Shown here: positions 16,489 through 24,167 of the stretch, one piece after another
Position numbering within the stretch: the first letter of the stretch is position 1
Layout: each line of letters opens with the position of its first letter
Assembly: GCA_017417315.1 (NCBI GenBank)
Contig: JAFPZK010000053.1
Location: 124,001 to 188,000 of the forward strand
DNA length: 64,000 bases
Direction of reading: 5' to 3'
Source of the DNA: Bacteroidales bacterium
GTDB taxonomy: Bacteria > Bacteroidota > Bacteroidia > Bacteroidales > UBA3824
Notes under the pieces: generated by a model
Databases searched by the model: none
The model's input: only the letters and a program-made list of their open reading frames with translations
What the model was told of the DNA's origin: nothing
Position numbers and translations under genes: made by a program

Positions 16489-17268
16489 ATGAACATTACT
16501 ATTATAGGCTGCGGTAATTTAGGATTTTCGATTGCCAAAGGCCTTGCCAACAAGCAGAAAGAATTTAATCTTGACATCACGGCTACCGACCCTGATGTTG
16601 ACCTTGAAAAAATCCGCGCAATAGGAATCAACGCTTCTCGCGACAACAAGGCGGCTGTAAAAAACAGCGAAATTATTTTCCTCTGTGTTAAACCGTGGAT
16701 AGCAAAAGACGTTATTGAAGAAATCGAACCGGCTCTGAATAGTTCTCAGGTACTTGTTTCGCCGGTAGCGGGACTTAGTATTGACCAAATCAATGCTTAT
16801 TCGTCAAAAAAAGTTTCGGTTTTCAGAATTATGCCTAACATTGCTGCTGCAATCAATCAGTCAGTTACTTGCGTAAGTTATGATGCCGAAGATGAGGAAA
16901 TCGACAAAACTTTGAAAGTTCTCGGCATTTTGGGCAAAACGATTGTCGTTGACGAAGAAAAAATTAATGCTGCAACTATTCTTACCGGTTCGGGTATCGC
17001 GTTCATTTTGAGATTCTTACGTGCTATGACCGAGGGCGGAATTGAAATCGGTTTCAGAAGCGATGTCGCTCAGGAAATTGCCGCTCAAACAATGAAAGGC
17101 ACTGTTGAACTCCTTTTGAAAGAGGGCGTTCACCCCGAGCAACTCATCGACCGCGTTTGTACGCCCTCCGGCACTACAATTCGTGGTCTTAATGAGATGG
17201 AACACAACGGCTTTTCGTCATCGGTTATTCAGGGTATTTTGTCGTCTTACAAAGTAATTGCCAAGTAG
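16489..17268 (+). CDS. proC: Pyrroline-5-carboxylate reductase
   Basis: The 259-residue protein makes proline from pyrroline-5-carboxylate using NAD(P)H. It opens with the Rossmann motif IIGCGNLGFSIAKGL, has the cofactor-domain stretch IIFLCVKPW, the RIMPNI motif, a C-terminal helical dimer domain with AATILTGSGIAF, and the signature PSGTTIRGLNEME. ATG 16489 is the only sensible start; the frame is open much further upstream across the ZIP gene, but only as an out-of-frame shadow. TAATTTTG at 16451-16458 is a likely -7 box. ribE follows after 2 bp. Confidence 0.9.
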   Translation: MNITIIGCGNLGFSIAKGLANKQKEFNLDITATDPDVDLEKIRAIGINASRDNKAAVKNSEIIFLCVKPWIAKDVIEEIEPALNSSQVLVSPVAGLSIDQINAYSSKKVSVFRIMPNIAAAINQSVTCVSYDAEDEEIDKTLKVLGILGKTIVVDEEKINAATILTGSGIAFILRFLRAMTEGGIEIGFRSDVAQEIAAQTMKGTVELLLKEGVHPEQLIDRVCTPSGTTIRGLNEMEHNGFSSSVIQGILSSYKVIAK

Positions 17269-17270
17269 TT

Positions 17271-17873
17271 ATGTTTTCAGGAATAGTAGAATGTACGGGC
17301 AAAATCATCAACATAAAAAAATACGCTCAAAACATTGATTTTACCGTTGATTGTAAGTTTAAGAGCGAACTTTCAATAGACCAGAGCGTTGCGCATAACG
17401 GCGTTTGCCTTACCGTTGTAGAAATTAACGACAACGGATATGTTGTTACGGCTATGAAAGAGACGTTAGAGAGGTCTAATCTCGGCGTTTTGGGAGTAGG
17501 GGACGAGGTTAATCTTGAGCGCAGTATGCGCCCTGATTCTCTGCTTGACGGTCATATCGTTCAGGGACATGTTGACCAAACGGGTGTTTGCACAAAGGTC
17601 GAAGATGCTGACGGAAGTACTTATTTTACAATCGAATACGACCCCTCGCAAGGAAATATTACCGTAGAAAAAGGGTCTGTTTCGGTTAACGGTGTAAGTC
17701 TTACCGTTTGTAATTCTGAAAGCGGAAAATTTCGTGTCGCAATTATTCCTTATACTTTTGAAAACACAAACTTCAAAAGTCTTAAAGTAGGGGATAAGGT
17801 GAACCTCGAATTTGACATTATCGGAAAATATATTCAGAAAATTGCTTCTGCGTACCTTAAAAGTATTCGCTAA
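17271..17873 (+). CDS. ribE: Riboflavin synthase, alpha chain
   Basis: The 200-residue protein converts two lumazines into riboflavin. It shows two homologous lumazine-binding barrels: MFSGIVECTGKI, SVAHNGVCLTVV and GHIVQGHVDQTG in and after the first, SVSVNGVSLTV and IPYTFENTNF in the second. It is translated 2 bp after proC, so the two form an operon, which ends at a strong terminator 21 bp further on. Confidence 0.93.
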   Translation: MFSGIVECTGKIINIKKYAQNIDFTVDCKFKSELSIDQSVAHNGVCLTVVEINDNGYVVTAMKETLERSNLGVLGVGDEVNLERSMRPDSLLDGHIVQGHVDQTGVCTKVEDADGSTYFTIEYDPSQGNITVEKGSVSVNGVSLTVCNSESGKFRVAIIPYTFENTNFKSLKVGDKVNLEFDIIGKYIQKIASAYLKSIR

Positions 17874-17894
17874 CTTATTGATTATCAAAAAAAT

Positions 17895-17932
17895 AAAAAA
17901 GCCTTTCAGGTTCCGAACTGAAAGGCTTTTTT
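17895..17932 (+). terminator. Terminator of the proC-ribE operon
   Basis: A 15-bp stem built on GCCTTTCAG/CTGAAAGGC with A and T flanks, an 8-nt loop and a run of T to about 17934. Confidence 0.92.
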
Positions 17933-17934
17933 TT

Positions 17935-18425
17935 AATTGAACTATCATTTTTATCATTAAAAATTTTCTTTTTCTTATAGGCAATCCTCCTTTTTTACAT
18001 TTTTTAAGGTTTTACAATTCTGTTAATTACTCACTAAAACAAATATTTGTTTGTCATCGATAACGTTACAAAAGTATAAAAAAATATTTAAACTACCAAA
18101 TAATTTTGTAACTTTTTTCAACTTTTTTTTTAAAAAAATACCGTCAAATTTTATTGTTGCTTAATAATAGAAAAATGTAAAATAAAAATAACAAAAAATG
18201 TTTATAAAATCAAAAAGGCGGCAGGTTTCTTTTGGAAGACCCGCCGCCTTTTCTTTTTATAAACAAATCTCTAAAACCTTAAACATCATTTAACGTTTAT
18301 AAGAATTACAAATACCGTGCAATTTTCTTACTGAAAATAAAATTAAACTATTTTTTTTAAATATTTTATTTATATGAGAAAAATATTCTAAATTTGCAAC
18401 GTGAAAATAAAATCAGTAGAAGATT
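17935..18425. other. 490-bp AT-rich intergenic region before metG
   Basis: No convincing gene. It holds a TAATTTTG -7-like box at 18101-18108 without a good upstream box, a stand-alone terminator-like hairpin at 18214-18252, and TAAATTTG at 18389-18396, the probable -7 box of metG. A 31-codon frame from ATG 18199 runs through the hairpin and is probably chance. Confidence 0.6.
18214..18256 (+). terminator. Stand-alone hairpin terminator without an obvious gene
   Basis: The stem AAAGGCGGC plus GGTTTC pairs with GAAGACC plus GCCGCCTTT with small bulges, and TTCTTTTT follows. No coding sequence lies between the ribE terminator and this hairpin, so it may end a small RNA from the -7-like box at 18101. 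Confidence 0.6.
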
Positions 18426-20474
18426 ATGGCAGAAGAGAATTGTAAGTACAAACGCATTTTAGTTACATCGGCTTTACCGTATGCTAACGGTCCTATTCAT
18501 ATCGGACACATGGCGGGCGTTTATGTCCCCTCAGATATTTACGTTAGGTTTCAGAGATTAAAACATAGAGACGTAATCCACATTTGCGGCTCTGACGAAC
18601 ACGGTGTGGCTATCACGATGAAAGCCCGTAAAGAAGGTGTTACTCCTCAGGATATTATCGACAAATACCACGAACTCAATAAAAAAGCATTTGAAGATTT
18701 CGGAATAAGTTTCGACATTTATTCGCGTACTTCGAGCGATGTTCATACTAAAACTTCGCAGGAAATTTTTAAGACCCTTTATGATAAGGGTGTTTTTGTA
18801 GAGAAAATTTCAAAACAATATTACGACGAAGAAGCAAAACAGTTTCTTGCTGACCGTTACATTACGGGAACTTGTCCTCACTGCGGAAACACCAATGCAT
18901 ACGGCGATCAGTGTGAAAAATGCGGTACGAGTCTCGACCCGACGGATTTGATTAATCCTAAATCGGCAATTTCGGGTTCAGAACTCGTTTTGAAAGAGAC
19001 CAAACATTGGTATATGCCGCTCGAAAAATATCAGGAGTTCCTTGAAAAATGGATTCTTCAAGACCATAAAAATTGGAAAGTTAACGTTTACGGTCAATGT
19101 AAAAGTTGGCTCGACCAAGGGCTTCAACCCCGTGCCGTTAGCCGCGACCTCGATTGGGGTATTCCCGTACCAGTTGAAGGTGCTGAGGGCAAAGTTCTTT
19201 ACGTTTGGTTTGACGCGCCTATCGGTTATATTTCGTTTACAAAGCAATTGACACCCGATTGGGAAAAATATTGGAAATCCGACGAATGTAAAATGGTACA
19301 TTTCATCGGAAAAGATAATATCGTTTTCCACTGCATTGTTTTCCCGTCGATTTTAAAGGCGGAAGGTTCGTATATTTTGCCGGACAATGTTCCCGCTAAC
19401 GAATTTTTGAACCTCGAAAACGACAAGATTTCAACGTCAAGAAACTGGGCGGTTTGGCTTCACGAATACAACGAGGACTTCCCCGGCAAGCAGGACGTTT
19501 TGCGTTATGTCTTGACGGCTAACGCTCCCGAAACCAAAGACAACGATTTTACGTGGAAAGATTTTCAGCAGCGCAACAATTCTGAATTGGTTGCCGTTTT
19601 GGGAAATTTTGTCAACCGTACACTTTTATTGACCGAAAAATATTTCAAGAACGTTGTTCCTCAGCCCAACAGTTTTACAGATTCTGACAAAGAAGCGTTG
19701 GCGGAAATCGCAAAAATCAAAGACGATGTTGAAAAGAGCCTTGAAAACTACCGTTTCCGCGAGGCGTTGAATTTTGCCATGGGCTTGGGACGTCTTGGCA
19801 ACAAATACATCACCGAGCAGGAGCCTTGGAAAGTTTTCAAAACCGACCCTGAAAGAGTTAAGACGGTTCTTTATGTAAACCTTCAAATAACGGCTGCTAT
19901 CTCTACTGTGTTAGAGCCTTTTATTCCGTTCTCAATGAAAAAACTGCGCGGATTTTTGGGTCTTTCAGAGATTTTGGACTGGGACAATATCGACGGCAGG
20001 GAACTCTTAAAATCCGGTTCAACACTCAACAAGTCTTCATTGCTTTTTGAACCGATAACCGACGAGGTTGTTGAGGCTCAAATTGAAAAACTCAACCGCA
20101 CGAAAATTGAGAATATGAAAAACAATTTTCAGCCTGAGCCGCAAAAACCGCTTATCAGTTTTGACGATTTTCAGAAATGCGACATCAGGACGGCAACGAT
20201 TCTTGAAGCCGAGAAAATTGCTAAAACCAACAAACTCTTGAAACTCACCGTTGATACGGGTATCGACAAGAGGACTTTGGTTTCGGGCATTGCGGAATAT
20301 TACGACCCGAAAGAAATCGTCGGCAGAAAAATTCTTATGATTGTAAACCTTGAACCGAGAAAAATCAAGGGTATTGAATCGCGCGGAATGATTCTTTGTG
20401 CAGTAGGCGGCGATAAAAGTCTGCATTTCTTAAATCCTGATGCAGAGTTAGAAAACGGCTGTCAAATAGGGTAG
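18426..20474 (+). CDS. metG: Methionyl-tRNA synthetase
   Basis: The 682-residue enzyme charges tRNA-Met and initiator tRNA. The catalytic domain has [15 protein letters not shown] (HIGH), a zinc knuckle with CPHCG and CEKCG at about residues 148-165, and the KMSKS-equivalent KISTSRNW at about 335. The anticodon-binding helical domain follows. The C-terminal tRNA-binding (EMAPII/Trbp111-like) domain starts near [14 protein letters not shown] and makes this the long, dimeric form. The -7 box TAAATTTG lies 29 bp upstream. The stop codon lies within a hairpin at 20471-20499. Confidence 0.96.
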   Translation: MAEENCKYKRILVTSALPYANGPIHIGHMAGVYVPSDIYVRFQRLKHRDVIHICGSDEHGVAITMKARKEGVTPQDIIDKYHELNKKAFEDFGISFDIYSRTSSDVHTKTSQEIFKTLYDKGVFVEKISKQYYDEEAKQFLADRYITGTCPHCGNTNAYGDQCEKCGTSLDPTDLINPKSAISGSELVLKETKHWYMPLEKYQEFLEKWILQDHKNWKVNVYGQCKSWLDQGLQPRAVSRDLDWGIPVPVEGAEGKVLYVWFDAPIGYISFTKQLTPDWEKYWKSDECKMVHFIGKDNIVFHCIVFPSILKAEGSYILPDNVPANEFLNLENDKISTSRNWAVWLHEYNEDFPGKQDVLRYVLTANAPETKDNDFTWKDFQQRNNSELVAVLGNFVNRTLLLTEKYFKNVVPQPNSFTDSDKEALAEIAKIKDDVEKSLENYRFREALNFAMGLGRLGNKYITEQEPWKVFKTDPERVKTVLYVNLQITAAISTVLEPFIPFSMKKLRGFLGLSEILDWDNIDGRELLKSGSTLNKSSLLFEPITDEVVEAQIEKLNRTKIENMKNNFQPEPQKPLISFDDFQKCDIRTATILEAEKIAKTNKLLKLTVDTGIDKRTLVSGIAEYYDPKEIVGRKILMIVNLEPRKIKGIESRGMILCAVGGDKSLHFLNPDAELENGCQIG

Positions 20475-20499
20475 TGCTGAGGTATTACTACAGCACTAC
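20471..20499 (+). terminator. Hairpin overlapping the metG stop codon
   Basis: The 9-bp perfect stem GTAGTGCTG/CAGCACTAC has an 11-nt loop. The 5' arm contains the TAG stop of metG. There is no T run, so it may be a processing or stability element rather than a classic terminator. Confidence 0.5.
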
Positions 20500-20557
20500 A
20501 ATAAATGAACAAAATGAATGAAAGTTTTTTTTGAAAATAGTTGTATATTTGCAGCGT

Positions 20558-20733
20558 AATAACAAACGAAATCAAACTGTTTTTGCATGATGTTTTTCGT
20601 TTTTACTTTTTAACTCTAAACTCCTAAACCTTTTGTGTTTTTGTTTTTGTGTTTAATGATTACTATCGGATAGCAACCTGAGATCAACTGTTAAATTAAA
20701 AGAAATTGTCTTTGAAGGCAATTTCTTTTTTTT
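20558..20733 (+). ncRNA. Candidate small RNA between metG and the polyprenyl synthase gene
   Basis: A TATATTTG -7 box at 20544-20551 is followed, with no plausible coding frame, by about 175 nt ending in a strong terminator (20698-20733). Inside are an 8-bp stem AAACGAAA/TTTCGTTT (20564-20571 with 20595-20602), a long U-rich stretch and the unpaired-looking ATCGGATAGCAACCTGAGATCAACTG region before the terminator. Promoter-to-terminator size would suit a 6S-like or Bacteroidales-1-like RNA, but I cannot assign a family. A good upstream promoter box is missing. Confidence 0.45.
20698..20733 (+). terminator. Terminator whose loop and T run double as a promoter
   Basis: The 11-bp stem AAAAGAAATTG/CAATTTCTTTT has a 10-nt loop and an eight-T run. 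The loop TTTG (20711-20714) and the TATCTTTG that follows the T run form the promoter of the next gene. Confidence 0.85.
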
Positions 20734-20741
20734 TATCTTTG
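20712..20741 (+). promoter_or_regulatory. Promoter of the polyprenyl synthase gene
   Basis: TTG 20712-20714, 19 bp, TATCTTTG 20734-20741, 20 bp before ATG 20762. Confidence 0.75.
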
Positions 20742-20761
20742 CCGCAAAAATAATTTATACA

Positions 20762-21730
20762 ATGAAAACTTTTGAAGAATTTTTATCCATTATTAATGAC
20801 GGAATCGAAAAACTTGATTTTCCGCAAGAGCCGGAAAATTTTTATGCTCCCGTCAGATATATTCTTTCGCTCGGCGGCAAACGTATGCGCCCTGTTTTTA
20901 CGCTTATGGCGTGCAATCTTTTTTCGGAAGACGTTTCTTTGGCTGTAAAACCCGCTATCGGAATGGAAGTGTTTCATAATTTCACGCTTCTTCACGATGA
21001 CATTATGGATAACAGCAATCTTCGCCGCAAAAAACCGACCGTCAACGCAAAATGGGGAAACAATATTGCGATTCTCTCCGGCGACGGTATGAGTTATTTG
21101 GCTTCAAAACTTGTTGCTGAAAGTCCGCAAGAGGTTAAAAACGAGGTACTTGATATTTTCTTTCAGACGGCTTTGGAGGTTTGCGAAGGTCAGCAATACG
21201 ATATGGATTTTGAGGCGACAAACGATGTTTTGCTTTCGCAATACTTGGAAATGATACGCCTGAAAACAGCCGTTTTGCCGGCTGCGTGCTTAAAAATCGG
21301 CGCGTTAATCGGCGGTGCTGACGAGGTTCAGGCGCAAAAAATCTACGATGCCGGAATCAAAATCGGTTTGGCTTTTCAGTTGCAGGACGACTATTTGGAC
21401 AATTATTCCACGCCTGAAATTCTCGGTAAACCCGTCGGCGGCGATGTCAACGAAGGCAAAAAGACCGTCTTTTATACCCGCATGAACGAAGTTTTGCCGG
21501 ATAACGAAAAACAAGAGTGGATAAAGTTTTATAACGACAAGGCACTCGGTTTCAGCGAAAAACATGTTAAGGCAAAAGAATGGTTCGCAAAATATAAAGT
21601 TGATGTTTATTGTAAGGATTTAGTTGACTTTTATTACGGCGAAGCCTACAAAATACTTGATTCATTGAATCTTAACAATATTTCTGTGTTAAAAAACTTT
21701 GTCGAAAAACTTCGCGTTAGGATTTCTTAA
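20762..21730 (+). CDS. Trans-polyprenyl diphosphate synthase
   Basis: The 322-residue all-helical enzyme condenses isopentenyl diphosphate onto an allylic diphosphate for quinone side chains or undecaprenyl-type carriers. Visible motifs are LGGKRMRP, the first aspartate-rich motif LLHDDIMD followed by NLRRKKPT, and the second, FQLQDDYLD, followed by GKPVGGDVNEGKKT. The residues before the first DDxxD determine chain length, but product length cannot be read by eye. ruvC follows after 7 bp, so they are probably co-transcribed. Confidence 0.92.
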   Translation: MKTFEEFLSIINDGIEKLDFPQEPENFYAPVRYILSLGGKRMRPVFTLMACNLFSEDVSLAVKPAIGMEVFHNFTLLHDDIMDNSNLRRKKPTVNAKWGNNIAILSGDGMSYLASKLVAESPQEVKNEVLDIFFQTALEVCEGQQYDMDFEATNDVLLSQYLEMIRLKTAVLPAACLKIGALIGGADEVQAQKIYDAGIKIGLAFQLQDDYLDNYSTPEILGKPVGGDVNEGKKTVFYTRMNEVLPDNEKQEWIKFYNDKALGFSEKHVKAKEWFAKYKVDVYCKDLVDFYYGEAYKILDSLNLNNISVLKNFVEKLRVRIS

Positions 21731-21737
21731 AAAAAAA

Positions 21738-22280
21738 ATGGTGATACTCGGAATTGACCCGGGAACTAACGTCATGGGTTACGGCGTGATAGAAAGCCAA
21801 GGGTCGAAAATAAAATGTCTTGCAGTCGGAATACTTGACATTCATAAAGTTGAAGACAAGTATTTGAAGTTGAAGATGATATTCGACAGGGTTACGGGTT
21901 TGTGCAAAAGTTTTCAGCCGGATTGTCTTTCTATTGAAGCGCAGTTTTACGAAAAAAATGCACAGTCGATGTTGAAACTCGGTCGTGCTCAGGGCGTTGC
22001 GATTGCGGCGGCGGTTAATTTCGGCGTTGAAGTCTTTGAATACGAACCCCGAAAAATAAAACTTGCCGTTACGGGTTACGGAAATGCTTCTAAGGAGCAG
22101 ATTTCCACGATGTTAATCAGGATGTTGAACTTGACGGAAGTCCCTGACAAGTTTGACGCAACCGACGCACTTGCGGCAGCCGTTTGTCATCATTATCAAA
22201 AACGTCTGCCCGTTGCGGCAAAAGGCGCAAACACTTGGGCTGCCTTCATTGCTAACAATCCGAACCGAATAGTAAAATGA
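21738..22280 (+). CDS. ruvC: Holliday-junction resolvase RuvC
   Basis: The 180-residue endonuclease resolves Holliday junctions with RuvAB. MVILGIDPGTNVMGYG holds catalytic Asp7. LSIEAQFYEKNAQS holds the catalytic Glu, and the C-terminal DATDALAAAVCHHY the last two aspartates. ATG 21738 gives the usual length; the frame opens 39 nt earlier inside the preceding gene. It overlaps the next gene by ATGA. Confidence 0.95.
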   Translation: MVILGIDPGTNVMGYGVIESQGSKIKCLAVGILDIHKVEDKYLKLKMIFDRVTGLCKSFQPDCLSIEAQFYEKNAQSMLKLGRAQGVAIAAAVNFGVEVFEYEPRKIKLAVTGYGNASKEQISTMLIRMLNLTEVPDKFDATDALAAAVCHHYQKRLPVAAKGANTWAAFIANNPNRIVK

Positions 22281-24103
22281 AGTTTTTTTGTACACTTTTG
22301 TTTACGCTTATTTGTTTTTATGTTAACGCGCAATTTACTCAGTATCCGTCTTTTAACGAGGTAAAAGAGGTCTGCGACCTTGGAGAAAAAAAATTGTGCG
22401 TTTGTAATTTTTGTGCGTTTATAGTTGACGAAGACGGCGAAATAAAAACGTTAACAAAAGGTAAGCCTTTGACTTCGGCTGAGGTTTCTTGCGGCGGGGC
22501 GGAAAAGAGCGGAAAATTTTATGCCGTCGGTTATGAAAACGGAAATTTGGACGTTTTTGTCGGTAAAGATTTTTTTGGTCTTAAAAATATTTCGTTTAAT
22601 AACAGCAAGATAAATGCTCTTTATTGTAGCGATACTTTAATTATTGCCGCTTGTAATTCGGGCGTTGCGGTCGTGGACGTTAATAAAAGGGAAGTAAAAA
22701 GTTTTTGCGAATTTTTTCAGCCGGTTTTAAAGGTACAAATTATTGACAATCAAATTTTTGCTAAAACTTTAAATGCCGTTTACGCGGTTGATTTTTTTGA
22801 CATTAACATCGAAGATTTTTTTCGTTGGAAGGTCGCAGACCTTTTTTCCATTAAAGAAGAAGATGTTGATTATTATAAAACTTTGATTAAAAACACGTTA
22901 GCAAACGATAATATCAACTTTTTAAAAACCTCTGCTGACGGAAAAATTTCTCTGGGAAAAGAATTTTGGACGGAGATTTCAAACGGCGAAATCAAAAATA
23001 TAAAAATGCCTGATGACGGGAATTTGACTTCTGCGTTTTATAATCCGTATAATTCGTCGCACGTTTTTCTGGGAAATGAAAACGGGAAACTTTATGAATA
23101 TCAGAATTTTACGCTAAAAGCCGAGTACGATTTGTTTGAAAAAGTCGTTGATATGGACTGTACTTCGGAAGGTGATTTATTCGTCTTGAAAGAAAAATCT
23201 CTCTCGGTTTTTGACCATAACGGCTCTTGGCATGAGGGTTTTAAAACTTCAAACGCAACGGCACTAAAAAAGATTTCAGACAATGAATTTTGGATTTTGC
23301 GTGAAAATCAGGGAATTACGGCGGTGAATCTTAACTCTACGCCGTTAGATTTTTCGGACGACATTATAAAAAACTTTTATCCGAAAACTTCCGGTGGACA
23401 AAATATCGGCAGTTTTGTAACCTCTCTTTGTCTTGACAATAATAAAAAAGTTTGGGTCGGCACTAATAAAGGTGTTTGTGTGCTTTCGTATTCTGACGAA
23501 GTTTTCAAAGACCAATTCTCGTTCGTAAAACCCATTATAACAGAGACTTCCGAAAAAGACGGCAGTTATTCGCAATACTTGTTGAATACCAAGCATATAA
23601 CGGCTATCGAGTGCGACGGCAAAGGGCGGAAATGGATTTCAACGCTCGGCTCAGGAGTTTTTGTGGTCTCGGACTCCGGCGACGAAGAAGTTTTGCGGTT
23701 CAATAAAGAAAATTCGGCGTTGCCGTCCGACACGATTTATTTTATGAAATATTGCGGCAAAACCGGCGAAGTATTTTTTGCAACTTCTTGCGGTTTGGCT
23801 TCTTATATGACTGATACTCAGGATAGTCAGAAAGATTTAGACAATATAAAAATATATCCGAATCCAGTTAGAGAAAACTATTCAGGCGAAATTTTTATTT
23901 CGGGTTTGGAAGATAACTGCGATGTCAGAATAACGGATATTGCCGGAAAACTTGTTTATAAAACTGTCAGTCAAGGTGGAAAAATATCTTGGGACGGCAA
24001 AAATTTAAAATCAAACCGCTGTGCAACAGGTGTTTACTTAATTTTTATAACGGCTTTGGATTCAAAAAATACGACGGTAAAGAAATTGTTGATGATAAAG
24101 TAG
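22277..24103 (+). CDS. PorZ-like propeller protein with T9SS sorting domain
   Basis: The 608-residue secreted protein has a signal peptide (FYVNAQ cleavage) and WD-like or regulator-propeller blades; late blades show VTSLCLDNNKKVWVGTNKGV and ITAIECDGKGRKWISTLGSGV. It ends in a type A sorting domain from about residue 525 (IKIYPNPVRENYSGEIFISGL to KKLLMIK). This order matches PorZ, a surface component of the type IX secretion attachment complex, although PorZ proteins are usually longer (about 750-800). An independent T9SS cargo is the alternative. It starts within the last codons of ruvC. Confidence 0.65.
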   Translation: MKFFCTLLFTLICFYVNAQFTQYPSFNEVKEVCDLGEKKLCVCNFCAFIVDEDGEIKTLTKGKPLTSAEVSCGGAEKSGKFYAVGYENGNLDVFVGKDFFGLKNISFNNSKINALYCSDTLIIAACNSGVAVVDVNKREVKSFCEFFQPVLKVQIIDNQIFAKTLNAVYAVDFFDINIEDFFRWKVADLFSIKEEDVDYYKTLIKNTLANDNINFLKTSADGKISLGKEFWTEISNGEIKNIKMPDDGNLTSAFYNPYNSSHVFLGNENGKLYEYQNFTLKAEYDLFEKVVDMDCTSEGDLFVLKEKSLSVFDHNGSWHEGFKTSNATALKKISDNEFWILRENQGITAVNLNSTPLDFSDDIIKNFYPKTSGGQNIGSFVTSLCLDNNKKVWVGTNKGVCVLSYSDEVFKDQFSFVKPIITETSEKDGSYSQYLLNTKHITAIECDGKGRKWISTLGSGVFVVSDSGDEEVLRFNKENSALPSDTIYFMKYCGKTGEVFFATSCGLASYMTDTQDSQKDLDNIKIYPNPVRENYSGEIFISGLEDNCDVRITDIAGKLVYKTVSQGGKISWDGKNLKSNRCATGVYLIFITALDSKNTTVKKLLMIK

Positions 24104-24167
24104 TTTTTATTTGCGTGAATCAAAAAAACTTTTTACCTTTCGGCGTTGTTTATTAAGGGTAAAAGTT

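Noticed and set aside
15757..17268. A 503-codon open frame that would fuse a long N-terminus to ProC
   Set aside because: The first 244 codons overlap the ZIP transporter gene in another frame and look like no protein; ProC starts normally at ATG 16489 with its own -7 box.
18199..18294. A 31-codon frame running through the hairpin before metG
   Set aside because: It is coded by the terminator stem itself and has no ribosome-binding site or recognisable sequence.
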